Below, one piece after another: positions 1 to 6,395 of a DNA stretch of 8,659 bases. The stretch spans positions 1 through 8,659 of the forward strand of contig JADLHH010000354.1 in assembly GCA_020848855.1 (NCBI GenBank), written 5' to 3'. The position numbers were made by a program, and so were the translations under genes. Source of the stretch: Anaerolineae bacterium. Lineage in GTDB: Bacteria; Chloroflexota; Anaerolineae; Aggregatilineales; Phototrophicaceae. Within the stretch, counting starts at the first letter, position 1. Each line of letters begins with the position of its first letter. The notes beneath the pieces were generated by a model that was not told the origin of the DNA, ran no database searches, and saw only the letters and a program-made list of their open reading frames with translations.

Positions 1-923
1 CTGCTGCTCAGGCGGAGATCACGCCAACACCTGCGCCGTCTAAGACGCCGACCGCTGCTCCCGCAGCCTCGACCGCCGAACCGACGGCAGCCCAGTTCGA
101 ATCACTGACGCAGGAAGACCTGTCGATCATCACCGGAAACGTGCAGCGCCCGAACGGAATCGCCTGGTACAACGGCTATCTGTATACCGCCTGCACGGGC
201 GATGGAACCGTCTACGAGATTAACGACACCGATGGACAGACCCGTACTTACATTTTCGGAATTCGTAATGCGCAGACGCTGTTCGTCGAGCAGGACGCGA
301 ACAATAATCTGGTGCTGTGGGTGCCGGATTATCAGGCGAACGCGCTGACGCGGGTGACGCGCAGCGGCGTGCAGACCGTTGTGCGTAACCTGCAAGGTCC
401 CTGGGGCATTGCGTTCGTCGATGAGGAGCATTTCCTGCTGACGAATCTGTTGGGCAACACCATCAACTTGCTCACCCGCGACGGCGACAATCAGGTCGTG
501 ATGGACGGCTTGGCATCGCCGATGGGGTTGGTACACAACGGGCAAACCATGTACGTCGCCAACTACGGCAGCACCCGCCGCTCGATTGAGTGGTATCCGC
601 TTGATGACGTGCTGGCAGGCACGGCTGACGCGACAGCCGGGGGGCATGTGCTGGTGAGCGGCTTGCAGAATACGACCGGTCTGCAGCTTGGCAGCGACGG
701 CAAGCTGTACTTTACATATGCGCTAGGGAATCGCGGGCTGGTCGGTCGGGTCGACCCCGAAGTGTGCAAGGCGAACGGCGGCTGCACCAACGATCAGATC
801 GAAATCGTTCTGTTTAGTGACCTGACGGTTCCGCTTGCCGGGTTCGTGCTGACGCCCGACATGCGTATGTTCCTGCATACGATGTTTGTGCCGGATATCT
901 ACTGGGCACAAATCGAGGGCTGA
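1..923 (+). CDS. Exported beta-propeller protein (NHL/SMP-30-like), 5' partial
   Basis: The reading frame is open from the left edge (first full codon at nt 3) to TGA at 921-923, giving 306 visible residues. A GTG at 141 could be mistaken for the start, but coding sense continues upstream of it as a Pro/Thr/Ala-rich segment (residues 1 to about 30, with TPTPAP and KTPTAAP), the usual linker between a signal or lipoprotein anchor and an extracellular domain. After the linker come recurring blade-like units with the pattern 'G(I/L)...D/NG.LY': RPNGIAWYNGYLY, GPWGIAFVDEEHF, SPMGLVHNGQTMYVAN, TTGLQLGSDGKLYFT. This is typical of NHL/SMP-30/ScyD-like six-bladed propellers. A close cysteine pair (C-x5-C, local residues 255 and 261) could form a small disulfide loop, which fits an exported location. 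Such propellers bind ligands or hydrolyse sugar lactones; no catalytic signature is visible, so the function is unknown. It converges on the ABC-importer operon. Confidence 0.8.
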   Translation, partial: AAQAEITPTPAPSKTPTAAPAASTAEPTAAQFESLTQEDLSIITGNVQRPNGIAWYNGYLYTACTGDGTVYEINDTDGQTRTYIFGIRNAQTLFVEQDANNNLVLWVPDYQANALTRVTRSGVQTVVRNLQGPWGIAFVDEEHFLLTNLLGNTINLLTRDGDNQVVMDGLASPMGLVHNGQTMYVANYGSTRRSIEWYPLDDVLAGTADATAGGHVLVSGLQNTTGLQLGSDGKLYFTYALGNRGLVGRVDPEVCKANGGCTNDQIEIVLFSDLTVPLAGFVLTPDMRMFLHTMFVPDIYWAQIEG

Positions 924-931
924 GCGCAGTT

Positions 932-957
932 GAACGCGGCTTGGCGCTGGAGCGTTC
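932..957. terminator. Weak hairpin between convergent genes
   Basis: Perfect 6-bp arms GAACGC (932-937) and GCGTTC (952-957) flank a 14-nt loop in the 35-bp gap between the stop of the propeller gene (921-923) and the stop of the ABC ATPase gene (961-959). Being symmetric, it could fold in transcripts from either side. There is no proper T-tract on either strand; only ATTTTA follows on the + side, inside the opposing gene. This is a possible weak bidirectional terminator, and could be chance. Confidence 0.3.
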
Positions 958-958
958 G

Positions 959-1702
959 CTACAGGATTTTACTCAGGAACAGCTTCAGCCGTTCATGTTC
1001 CGGGTTGCGGAACAAGTCTTCGGGCGTCGTCTCGACGATCTTTTCGCCCTTGTCCATGAAAACCGCGCGGTCGGCGGCAGCGCGCGCGAAGCCCATTTCG
1101 TGGGTGACGCAGACCATCGTCATGCCTTCCCTGGCGAGGTTGAGCATCACGTCGAGTACTTCCTTGATCATCTCCGGGTCGAGCGCCGAAGTTGGCTCGT
1201 CGAACAGCATAATCTTGGGGTTCATCGCCAGCGCGCGGGCAATCGCGACGCGCTGCTGCTGACCGCCGGAGAGCTTCGCCGGGAAAACGTCGGCTTTTTC
1301 AGGTATGCCGACCTTTTCGAGTAACTGCCGGGCGATTCGTTCGGCTTCGTCCGTGTCGCGCTTGCGCACGATTTTCTGCGCCAGCATGACATTGCCGAGC
1401 GCCGTCAGGTTCGGGAACAGGTTGAAGGACTGGAACACCATCCCCACTTCTTCGCGCACCCGGTTGATATTGGTCGCCTTGTGGTTCAGATGGATACCGT
1501 TCACCCAGATTTCGCCGCTGTCCACGGTCTCCAGCCGGTTGATGCAGCGCAGCAGTGTGCTTTTGCCGGAGCCGCTCGGACCGATGATCACGACAACCTC
1601 GCCGGGCATCACGTCCAGACTCACATTGATCAACGCCTGAACGCGCCCGAAGTGCTTCGATACATTGCGGATGCTGATGATCGGGATTGCCGCGCTTACC
1701 AT
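959..1702 (-). CDS. Polar amino acid ABC transporter, ATP-binding subunit (GlnQ/HisP type)
   Basis: Cytoplasmic ATPase that powers the importer encoded by this operon. The 247-residue length is normal for the GlnQ/HisP family. All ABC motifs are intact: Walker [10 protein letters not shown] (41-49), Q-loop glutamine Q91 in FQSFNLF, signature LSGGQQQR (144-151), Walker B IMLFDEP (164-170) with catalytic E169, D-loop SALDPE (172-177) and switch histidine H201 in [21 protein letters not shown] and EMGFAR are typical of amino-acid-uptake ATPases. The ATG at 1702 lies 3 nt after the permease stop, with a GAGG ribosome-binding site at 1714-1711 inside the permease C-terminal codons (8-nt spacing), so translation is probably coupled. 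It is the last gene of the operon and ends at TAG 961-959. The family is certain; the amino acid transported cannot be told. Confidence 0.95.
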   Translation of the reverse strand: MVSAAIPIISIRNVSKHFGRVQALINVSLDVMPGEVVVIIGPSGSGKSTLLRCINRLETVDSGEIWVNGIHLNHKATNINRVREEVGMVFQSFNLFPNLTALGNVMLAQKIVRKRDTDEAERIARQLLEKVGIPEKADVFPAKLSGGQQQRVAIARALAMNPKIMLFDEPTSALDPEMIKEVLDVMLNLAREGMTMVCVTHEMGFARAAADRAVFMDKGEKIVETTPEDLFRNPEHERLKLFLSKIL

Positions 1703-1705
1703 GAC

Positions 1706-2605
1706 TCAGTCCTCGCGTTTGTCGGCGTGCAGCCGCGACTCAAGAAAAGTAACGCCCAGCGACATCACAATCGTCAGGTCGGCATAGATCAATGACAGGC
1801 AGAGCAAGCCTTCCGGGTAGCGGAAGCGGTTGCTCGAATACTGGCGGGTCAGGTAGGAGATTTCTGGCACTGCCAGCACTGAAGCCAGCGACGTATCCTT
1901 CAGCAGCAGGACGAAGTTGTTTGCCATCGCCGGGAGCACATTGCGGATCGCCTGGGGCAGGATGACATACTGCATCGCCTGAACGTAGGTCATGCCGAGC
2001 GAGCGGGCGGCTTCGGTCTGTCCCTTGCCGATGCTTTCAATCCCTGCGCGGAACACTTCGCACATAAAAGCTCCGTACGTGAGCGCGAACGCCGCGATAA
2101 TCGCTGTCATGTCGGGGACATCGCGGACGCGCAGCACGGTCGTCCCGATCACCTCCGGGTTGATGCCTGCTGCCTGCTGGGCGAGGTCATCCAGCACCGG
2201 GATTGAGGCGATGAGATCAACAATCTGCGCTTTCAGGACGAACCCAAAAATGAGAATGATGACGAGCAGCGGCAAGCCGCGAAATAATTCGACATACAGC
2301 GTTGCCGTGTTGTAGATCAGGATGTTCTTCGAAATGCGCATCAAGGCAGCAACCAGCCCAATGAGCGTTGCCAGCAGAAATGATACGATGGTGATCTGCA
2401 CAGTCGTGGTGATGCCAGGCCAGATGTAGTCCCACGCCTCGGTCAGCACTTCGCTGTTGAGGATGGCATCGATCACGATCACGTTGATGAGAATGAAGGC
2501 GATAAACCAGCTTCGCCGCTGGATGAGGTTGCGCGCCAGAGTGCGCGGGTCAAGAAACTGACGCGGGGTTTGATACTCCGAGGCGGCTGCTGTCGATTGC
2601 GCCAT
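1706..2605 (-). CDS. Polar amino acid ABC transporter, permease subunit (HisM/GlnP family)
   Basis: Membrane channel subunit of the importer, 299 residues from ATG 2605. Hydrophobic segments lie at about 33-49, 66-90, 101-124, 166-182 and 265-285 by eye, with further membrane segments around 220-245. The EAA loop that docks on the ATPase is clear: E198-AARSLGM, continuing to ILPQA at 215-219. YVELFRGLPLL (104-114) is the typical HisM-family motif before it. As the only permease gene here, it probably works as a homodimer. It is longer than the roughly 220 residues common in the family because of an extra N-terminal membrane segment and a stretch of about 40 residues (125-165) between membrane segments. 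Start choice: the frame is open to a GTG at 2656, but that codon sits next to a strong RNA hairpin (2628-2654) and the added residues look non-family, so ATG 2605 is preferred. Neither start has a good Shine-Dalgarno sequence. Confidence 0.92.
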   Translation of the reverse strand: MAQSTAAASEYQTPRQFLDPRTLARNLIQRRSWFIAFILINVIVIDAILNSEVLTEAWDYIWPGITTTVQITIVSFLLATLIGLVAALMRISKNILIYNTATLYVELFRGLPLLVIILIFGFVLKAQIVDLIASIPVLDDLAQQAAGINPEVIGTTVLRVRDVPDMTAIIAAFALTYGAFMCEVFRAGIESIGKGQTEAARSLGMTYVQAMQYVILPQAIRNVLPAMANNFVLLLKDTSLASVLAVPEISYLTRQYSSNRFRYPEGLLCLSLIYADLTIVMSLGVTFLESRLHADKRED

Positions 2606-2627
2606 TTGGGTACATCCAATCAAGTAG

Positions 2628-2654
2628 GAAGGGGCGGGCAGCGCCCACCCCTTC
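2628..2654 (-). promoter_or_regulatory. Intercistronic mRNA hairpin between binding-protein and permease genes
   Basis: In the 61-nt gap between the binding-protein stop (2667) and the permease ATG (2605), the transcript can form a 12-bp stem, GAAGGGGTGGGC (2654-2643) against GCCCGCCCCTTC (2639-2628), with one G-U pair and a 3-nt loop. It is the strongest hairpin in the window. No T-run follows, so it is unlikely to be a full terminator. In known binding-protein operons (malE-malF is the classic case) hairpins at this place stabilise the upstream mRNA and raise binding protein over membrane subunits; that role is inferred here. Confidence 0.7.
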
Positions 2655-2666
2655 ACCGGATTTTAG

Positions 2667-3458
2667 CTAGCTGCCGGTCTCGAACCAGGCACGATAGATA
2701 TCGTCCCACGTGCCGTCGGCTTCCATCGCGGCTTTCGCCTGATTGACGGGATCAACGAGGTCGGAGCCGGGCGAGAAAGCGAAGGCAAGACCTTCGATGC
2801 CGCCGAGCGATTCTTCGAGGGTCTTCATGTTGCCCTGGGTGACGATGTAGGCTTCACCAGCCGGGCGGTCGATGCAGACGGCGTCGACTTCGTCATTGAG
2901 CAGCGCCTGCACCGCCAGCGGGAACTGGTCGTAGGACTTGACGTTGTCCTCGCCGAAGGTGTTGTGGCAGGTGATCTCGTTGGTGGTGCCGATCTGGGTG
3001 GCGACGAGGTAGTCGGGCAGTTGCTGGAGACCGGCGACGGTGTCGAAGCGGTCTTCGCCTTCGCGCACCAGCAGGGTCTCGTCGTAGGACTGGTAGAGGG
3101 TGGAGAAGTCGACGGTCTCGTCGCGCTCTTCGGTGTAGGTGATGCCGTCAGCGGCGACATCGACCTGTCCCTGGGCGACCGCCAGCAGCATCCCGTCCCA
3201 TGCCATCTGGGTGTACACCGGCACGCAGTTGATCAGTCGGCAGATGTCGTTGAAGGTGTCGTAATCCCAGCCGACGGCGTTGCCGGCTTCGTCGATGAAG
3301 TTGTAGGGCGGGTACAGGTTCTCGACCGCGATCGTGATTTCACGCCCCCCCAGATCGGGAAGGGTGGACGCATCGGGCGCAGCGTCCTGCGCGAGCAACT
3401 GGATACCGGGCAGTACAAGTATCGCCAGTACCAGGAACAATGAGGCAAAGCGTCGCAT
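2667..3458 (-). CDS. Polar amino acid ABC transporter, extracellular substrate-binding protein
   Basis: Secreted type-II binding protein (SBP_bac_3 family), 263 residues. It captures an amino acid outside the membrane and hands it to the permease. A signal peptide occupies about residues 1-23 (RR, then LFLVLAILVLPG), with likely cleavage in LLA|QD; there is no lipobox cysteine. The ligand-site pattern of amino-acid binders is intact: ENLYPPYNF (46-54), R112 in ITYTEERDETVDFS (normally binds the alpha-carboxylate), GTTNE (157-161) and D197 in DAVCID (normally binds the alpha-amino group). The mature protein has four cysteines (73, 78, 164, 195). Start choice: ATG 3458 has GGAGGG at 3474-3469 with 10-nt spacing; the in-frame ATG at 3476 overlaps that site and would only add six residues before the RR of the signal peptide. 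First gene of the importer operon. A run of seven G (3351-3345) falls in codons 36-38. Confidence 0.93.
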   Translation of the reverse strand: MRRFASLFLVLAILVLPGIQLLAQDAAPDASTLPDLGGREITIAVENLYPPYNFIDEAGNAVGWDYDTFNDICRLINCVPVYTQMAWDGMLLAVAQGQVDVAADGITYTEERDETVDFSTLYQSYDETLLVREGEDRFDTVAGLQQLPDYLVATQIGTTNEITCHNTFGEDNVKSYDQFPLAVQALLNDEVDAVCIDRPAGEAYIVTQGNMKTLEESLGGIEGLAFAFSPGSDLVDPVNQAKAAMEADGTWDDIYRAWFETGS

Positions 3459-3468
3459 GGTCAGCAAA

Positions 3469-3474
3469 CCCTCC
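3469..3474 (-). promoter_or_regulatory. Ribosome-binding site deciding the binding-protein start
   Basis: GGAGGG on the - strand, the best Shine-Dalgarno match near this gene. It lies 10 nt before ATG 3458 and overlaps the alternative ATG at 3476, which argues for the shorter protein. Confidence 0.7.
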
Positions 3475-3492
3475 ATTCATCCGTACAATTAA

Positions 3493-3505
3493 GCACGTTA
3501 CATGC
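3493..3505. promoter_or_regulatory. Operator-like imperfect palindrome at the predicted transcription start
   Basis: GCACGTTACATGC on the + strand is a 13-bp inverted repeat with one non-complementary pair around a central T. It lies about 8 nt downstream of the -10 box, where a bound repressor would block initiation. The predicted RNA start (about 3506) abuts it. Short enough to be chance; its position is what makes it worth noting. Confidence 0.3.
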
Positions 3506-3512
3506 CAGCGAA

Positions 3513-3540
3513 ATTATAAGGCAAACCAACGAGAGAGCAA
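3513..3540 (-). promoter_or_regulatory. Sigma-70-type promoter of the amino acid importer operon
   Basis: A perfect -10 box TATAAT (3518-3513) is preceded after 16 nt by TTGCTC (3540-3535), a poor -35 match sharing TTG with the consensus. The expected start is near 3506, giving a leader of about 48 nt to ATG 3458. The AT-rich stretch stands out from the GC-rich surroundings. A weak -35 beside a perfect -10 fits a promoter helped by an activator; see the tandem repeat at 3557-3573. Confidence 0.65.
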
Positions 3541-3556
3541 AAAAAGCCAAGCCTGC

Positions 3557-3573
3557 TCGAAATCGGTCGAAAT
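3557..3573. repeat. Tandem 7-bp repeat upstream of the importer promoter
   Basis: TCGAAAT occurs twice (3557-3563 and 3567-3573) with a CGG spacer, giving a 10-bp period, about one helical turn. It lies some 50-67 bp upstream of the predicted transcription start at 3506, a common place for activator sites. The regulatory role is inferred from spacing only. Confidence 0.35.
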
Positions 3574-3585
3574 GCGGGCGCCGCA
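3573..3585 (-). terminator. Possible weak terminator hairpin after the hflX operon
   Basis: On the - strand, TGCGG and CCGCA form a 5-bp stem with a 3-nt loop (3585-3573), 65 nt past the stop of the small membrane gene. It is followed by ATTTCG and, 28 nt further on, a T7 run (3545-3539) that has only a poor stem of its own. This is not a clean intrinsic terminator; read-through into the importer operon is possible. Confidence 0.2.
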
Positions 3586-3650
3586 GCCGTCAAACCTCGG
3601 CGAGCGCGGGGAAATTTGCAGCCGTACCGCCGGTGTTCGGGTGGCCGAGC

Positions 3651-3899
3651 TTACTGACCGAGCGGCTCAACCACCAGCAAGCCGATCAAGGCGAAGAGCA
3701 GCCCAAGGTGATGGGTGATTGTCCAGATCAGGTCGAGCGCCTGCGAGGGGTTATAGACGTTGATCAACTGGACGACAAAGCTGATGGCGACCAGCAGGAC
3801 TCCCAGCACAATTGGGAGACCGCGCTGACGCGCCAGCGACGCCGACATGCGCTCCAGAAACCGGGCGAGGGCAGGGGATCGGTCGATACGTTTGAACAT
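3651..3899 (-). CDS. Small two-helix membrane protein, function unknown
   Basis: An 82-residue protein that I do not recognise. Residues 1-27 are a basic, amphipathic-looking stretch (five Arg in 4-26, one Lys). Two hydrophobic segments follow, about 29-49 (PIVLGVLLVAISFVVQLINV) and 57-77, separated by a short NPSQALD turn. The second helix carries a histidine pair at H63-H64 (ITHHLG), unusual inside a membrane segment. By the positive-inside rule the basic N-terminus should be cytoplasmic. It is very likely real: its ATG (3899) lies 3 nt after the hflX stop, in an operon of equally tight junctions, and its TAA (3653-3651) is followed by non-coding sequence. There is no strong ribosome-binding site (GGA about 10 nt upstream), so it probably depends on coupling to hflX. 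The context suggests, but does not show, a link to HflX or membrane-associated ribosomes. Confidence 0.75.
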   Translation of the reverse strand: MFKRIDRSPALARFLERMSASLARQRGLPIVLGVLLVAISFVVQLINVYNPSQALDLIWTITHHLGLLFALIGLLVVEPLGQ

Positions 3900-3902
3900 G
3901 GG

Positions 3903-5216
3903 CTATATCCGATATTCCTGGAAGCGGTCGTAAAGGGCGCGCGGAAGCTGCACATGCATGACGATCCCGTCTTCTACGTGTGACTGCTCATCGACCGTCG
4001 CCATCTCGTGCAGCATCGATACCAGGTCGCCACGTTCGTACGGCAGCCTGATTGTGATCGGGTACAGCATTTGGGCGAGCGCTCCCTCGACTGCTTCGAG
4101 CAGGCGATCCAGTCCCTTGCGTTTGGAGGCGGAAACAACGACTTGCGCGGCGTAGCTGTCCGGCTCGGCGAGGGTAGGCGGCGGCTGGTCACCCCACTGA
4201 TCGACCTTGTTCCACACCAGAATACGCGGCACGGGCGGCACGTCGATTTCGGCGAGCGTATCCTCGACGGTTTCGAGGTGCTGGGTGACGTTCGGGTGGT
4301 TGATGTCGGCGACTTCGAGGATTACGTCGGCATCATTGATCTCCTCAAGAGTCGCGCGGAACGCCGCGATCAGAGTTGTCGGCAGCTTCTGGATGAAGCC
4401 GACGGTATCACTCATCAGCGCCTGCCGCCCCGACGGCAGATCGACGCGGCGGGTGGTCGGGTCGAGCGTGGCGAATAACTGGTCGGCGATATAAACGTCC
4501 GCCCCGGTTAGCGCCCGCAGCAGCGTCGATTTTCCGGCGTTGGTATAGCCAACGAGGGCGATTAACGGCACGCCAGCGCGGTCACGCTGCGCCCGGTGAC
4601 GGCTGCGGTGCGAGCGAACCTGTTCAATATCCTGCTTCAGACGGCTGATGCGGCGGCGGATGTCGCGGCGGTCGACTTCAAGCTGCGTCTCGCCGGGACC
4701 GCGCAAACCGACACCGCCGCCGGCGCCGCCGCGCCCCGATGCGCCGCCCGCCTGACGAGCAAGGTGCGTCCAGGCGCGTGTGAGTCGCGGCAGCCGGTAT
4801 TCATACTGCGCCAGTTCAACCTGCAGCGCGCCTTCGCGTGTGTGGGCGTGCTGGGCGAAGATGTCGAGGATCAACGCCGAGCGGTCAAGAACTTTGACCT
4901 CTTCGCCGAAGCGTTTTTCGAGTTCGCGCTGGTGGCGCGGCGAAAGCTCGTCGTCAAAGATCACGACATTGGCTTCGTTCGCCAGCAGTATCTCCTTGAT
5001 CTCTTCCACCTTGCCAGAGCCGACAAACGTCGCCGGGTCGGGCTGGGCGACTTTCTGCCACGTCTGCCCGACAACTTCCATTCCGGCGGTGTCCGCCAGC
5101 AGCGCCAGTTCGGTCAGCGAATCTTCGACGTTCAGCAGCGGGCGGCTGCGGCGAAGTTCCAGCCCAACCAAAAGGACGCGCTCGCGCAGCCCGATTGCGG
5201 ATTCACGTTCACTCAT
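3903..5216 (-). CDS. hflX: Ribosome-associated GTPase HflX
   Basis: GTPase of the Obg-HflX family, 437 residues, full length. In characterised bacteria HflX binds the 50S subunit and splits stalled or hibernating 70S ribosomes after heat or antibiotic stress. The N-terminal HflX domain shows the family signatures ELALLADTAGMEVVG (36-50), TFVGSGKVEEI (63-73) and FDDELSPRHQRELEK (87-101), then the Gly-rich GGASGRGGAGGGVGLRGPGE (157-176) and a basic helix (182-213). The G domain has G1 GYTNAGKST (223-231), a switch-I-like segment ATLDPTTR (249-256), G3 DTVGF (270-274), G4 NKVD (336-339) and G5 SAS (362-364). A C-terminal domain of about 60 residues is present. ATG 5216 overlaps the aminotransferase stop in ATGA, so translation is coupled; no strong Shine-Dalgarno sequence is seen. 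It is followed after 3 nt by a small membrane protein gene. Confidence 0.96.
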   Translation of the reverse strand: MSERESAIGLRERVLLVGLELRRSRPLLNVEDSLTELALLADTAGMEVVGQTWQKVAQPDPATFVGSGKVEEIKEILLANEANVVIFDDELSPRHQRELEKRFGEEVKVLDRSALILDIFAQHAHTREGALQVELAQYEYRLPRLTRAWTHLARQAGGASGRGGAGGGVGLRGPGETQLEVDRRDIRRRISRLKQDIEQVRSHRSRHRAQRDRAGVPLIALVGYTNAGKSTLLRALTGADVYIADQLFATLDPTTRRVDLPSGRQALMSDTVGFIQKLPTTLIAAFRATLEEINDADVILEVADINHPNVTQHLETVEDTLAEIDVPPVPRILVWNKVDQWGDQPPPTLAEPDSYAAQVVVSASKRKGLDRLLEAVEGALAQMLYPITIRLPYERGDLVSMLHEMATVDEQSHVEDGIVMHVQLPRALYDRFQEYRI

Positions 5217-6385
5217 CGACTACCATACCATTTCTTCAGGCGTTCAAGCGCCTGCTCCAACCGATCATCGGCGATGCCGAGGCTGATGCGTACGTAAGGC
5301 GCGCCGCCGGGACCGTAAAACGCGCCGGGCGCGATGGAAACGTGCGCTTGCATCAGCGCGGCTTCAGCGTAGCTTTTGCCGTCGCCGTCTTCGACGCGCG
5401 CCCATACATACAGCGAGCCTTTCGGCTTCTGCGCGCTCAGCCCGATGTGCGGCAGCGTCTCGAGAATGCGGTCGCGCCGGTGCTGGTAAATGTCGTTGCG
5501 CTCGGCGATCCATTCAGGGGTGATTTGCTCGCGGGCGACCACTGCTGCATCGTAGATCGGGCGGAAGTGCCCACTGTCCACGTTGCTTTTCATCGTGAGC
5601 AGGGTCTTAATGCTTTCCGGGCTGCCGACCGCAGCGCCGAGTCGCCAACCTGCCATATTGTACGATTTCGAAAACGAGATGAACTCGATGGTGCAGTCCA
5701 GCGCGCCGGGAATCTGCAGCGCGCTCCCGGCGACATAGCCATCATACGTGACTTCGACGTAGGGGTTGTCGGATGCCAGCAAAATGTCGCTCCGGCTGCA
5801 GAATTCGACGGCGCGCTGGTAGAAATCGAGTTCCGCCGTTGCCCCGGTCGGATTGTTCGGGTAGTTGACCCACAGCAGCTTTCCCCGGCTGCGCGCGTCT
5901 GCCGGGACGGTGTCGAAGTCGGGCAGGTAGCCGCCCGCTTCATCGACACGCAGCCAGGCGACATCTGCCCCGGCAAGCTGCGCGCCGAGCGCGTAGGGGG
6001 GGTAGCTGATGTCCGAAACAAGCGCTACGTCACCGCGATCCAGATAAGCGAAGCTCAGGTTGATGATGCCTTCCTTGCTCCCCAGCAGCGGCAAGACCTG
6101 ACGATCCGGGTCAGCAATTTTCACGCCGAAGCGTTGTTGGTAGTACTCCGCGACGGTACTGCGGAATTCTGTCGTTCCCTGATAGCCGGAATATCCGTGA
6201 TGCCCAGGATGCGCCGCCGACTCTGCCAGCGCGTCGACCACGAAGTCTGGCGGCGGCATATCAGGGCTGCCCACGTCGAGGTTGATCACGTCGATGCCTT
6301 CCGCTCGCAGCGCGCGCATCCGCTGGTTCAGCAGCGCGAACGGGTAGGGGGGCAGGGCTTGCAGACGGGTGGCGGGGACGGGCAT
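5213..6385 (-). CDS. PLP-dependent class I/II aminotransferase, LL-diaminopimelate aminotransferase-like
   Basis: Cytoplasmic fold-type I aminotransferase, 390 residues, normal length. Motifs: INLDVGSPDMPPP (34-46), GYSGYQGTTEFR (64-75), cofactor-phosphate loop GSKEGI (102-107), NYPNNPTGA (174-182), D206 in SDNPYVE, which contacts the pyridine nitrogen, Schiff-base lysine K240 in SFSKSYNMAGWRLG, KSNVDSG (266-272), and carboxylate-binding R366 in YVRISLG. The GSKEGI, NYPNNPTGA, SKSYNM and KS.VDSG set resembles the DapL/LL-diaminopimelate aminotransferase group (tetrahydrodipicolinate plus glutamate to LL-DAP in lysine and peptidoglycan synthesis). Many relatives act on other amino acids, so the substrate is uncertain and no symbol is given. 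ATG 6385 follows the peptidase stop by 10 nt with AAGGA at 6395-6391; its TGA overlaps the hflX ATG. No other lysine-pathway gene is nearby. A run of seven C lies in codons 128-131. Confidence 0.88.
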   Translation of the reverse strand: MPVPATRLQALPPYPFALLNQRMRALRAEGIDVINLDVGSPDMPPPDFVVDALAESAAHPGHHGYSGYQGTTEFRSTVAEYYQQRFGVKIADPDRQVLPLLGSKEGIINLSFAYLDRGDVALVSDISYPPYALGAQLAGADVAWLRVDEAGGYLPDFDTVPADARSRGKLLWVNYPNNPTGATAELDFYQRAVEFCSRSDILLASDNPYVEVTYDGYVAGSALQIPGALDCTIEFISFSKSYNMAGWRLGAAVGSPESIKTLLTMKSNVDSGHFRPIYDAAVVAREQITPEWIAERNDIYQHRRDRILETLPHIGLSAQKPKGSLYVWARVEDGDGKSYAEAALMQAHVSIAPGAFYGPGGAPYVRISLGIADDRLEQALERLKKWYGSR

Positions 6386-6395
6386 GGGTTTCCTT

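Noticed and set aside
141..143. GTG as the start of the beta-propeller gene
   Set aside because: The same frame is open and protein-like all the way to the window edge, with no Shine-Dalgarno sequence before 141.
2654..2656. GTG as the permease start
   Set aside because: It abuts a strong RNA stem, has no ribosome-binding site, and adds residues unlike the family N-terminus. ATG 2605 is preferred.
2964..3443. 159-codon open frame on the + strand
   Set aside because: Lies wholly antisense to the binding-protein gene; Gly/Val/Asp-rich shadow with no independent support.
3583..3625. 8-bp direct repeat GCAGCCGT (3583-3590 and 3618-3625)
   Set aside because: Short, GC-rich and not at a promoter-related spacing; easily expected by chance in this composition.
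4596..5297. 233-codon open frame on the + strand
   Set aside because: Antisense to the N-terminal half of hflX; no motif, and its composition follows the opposite strand.
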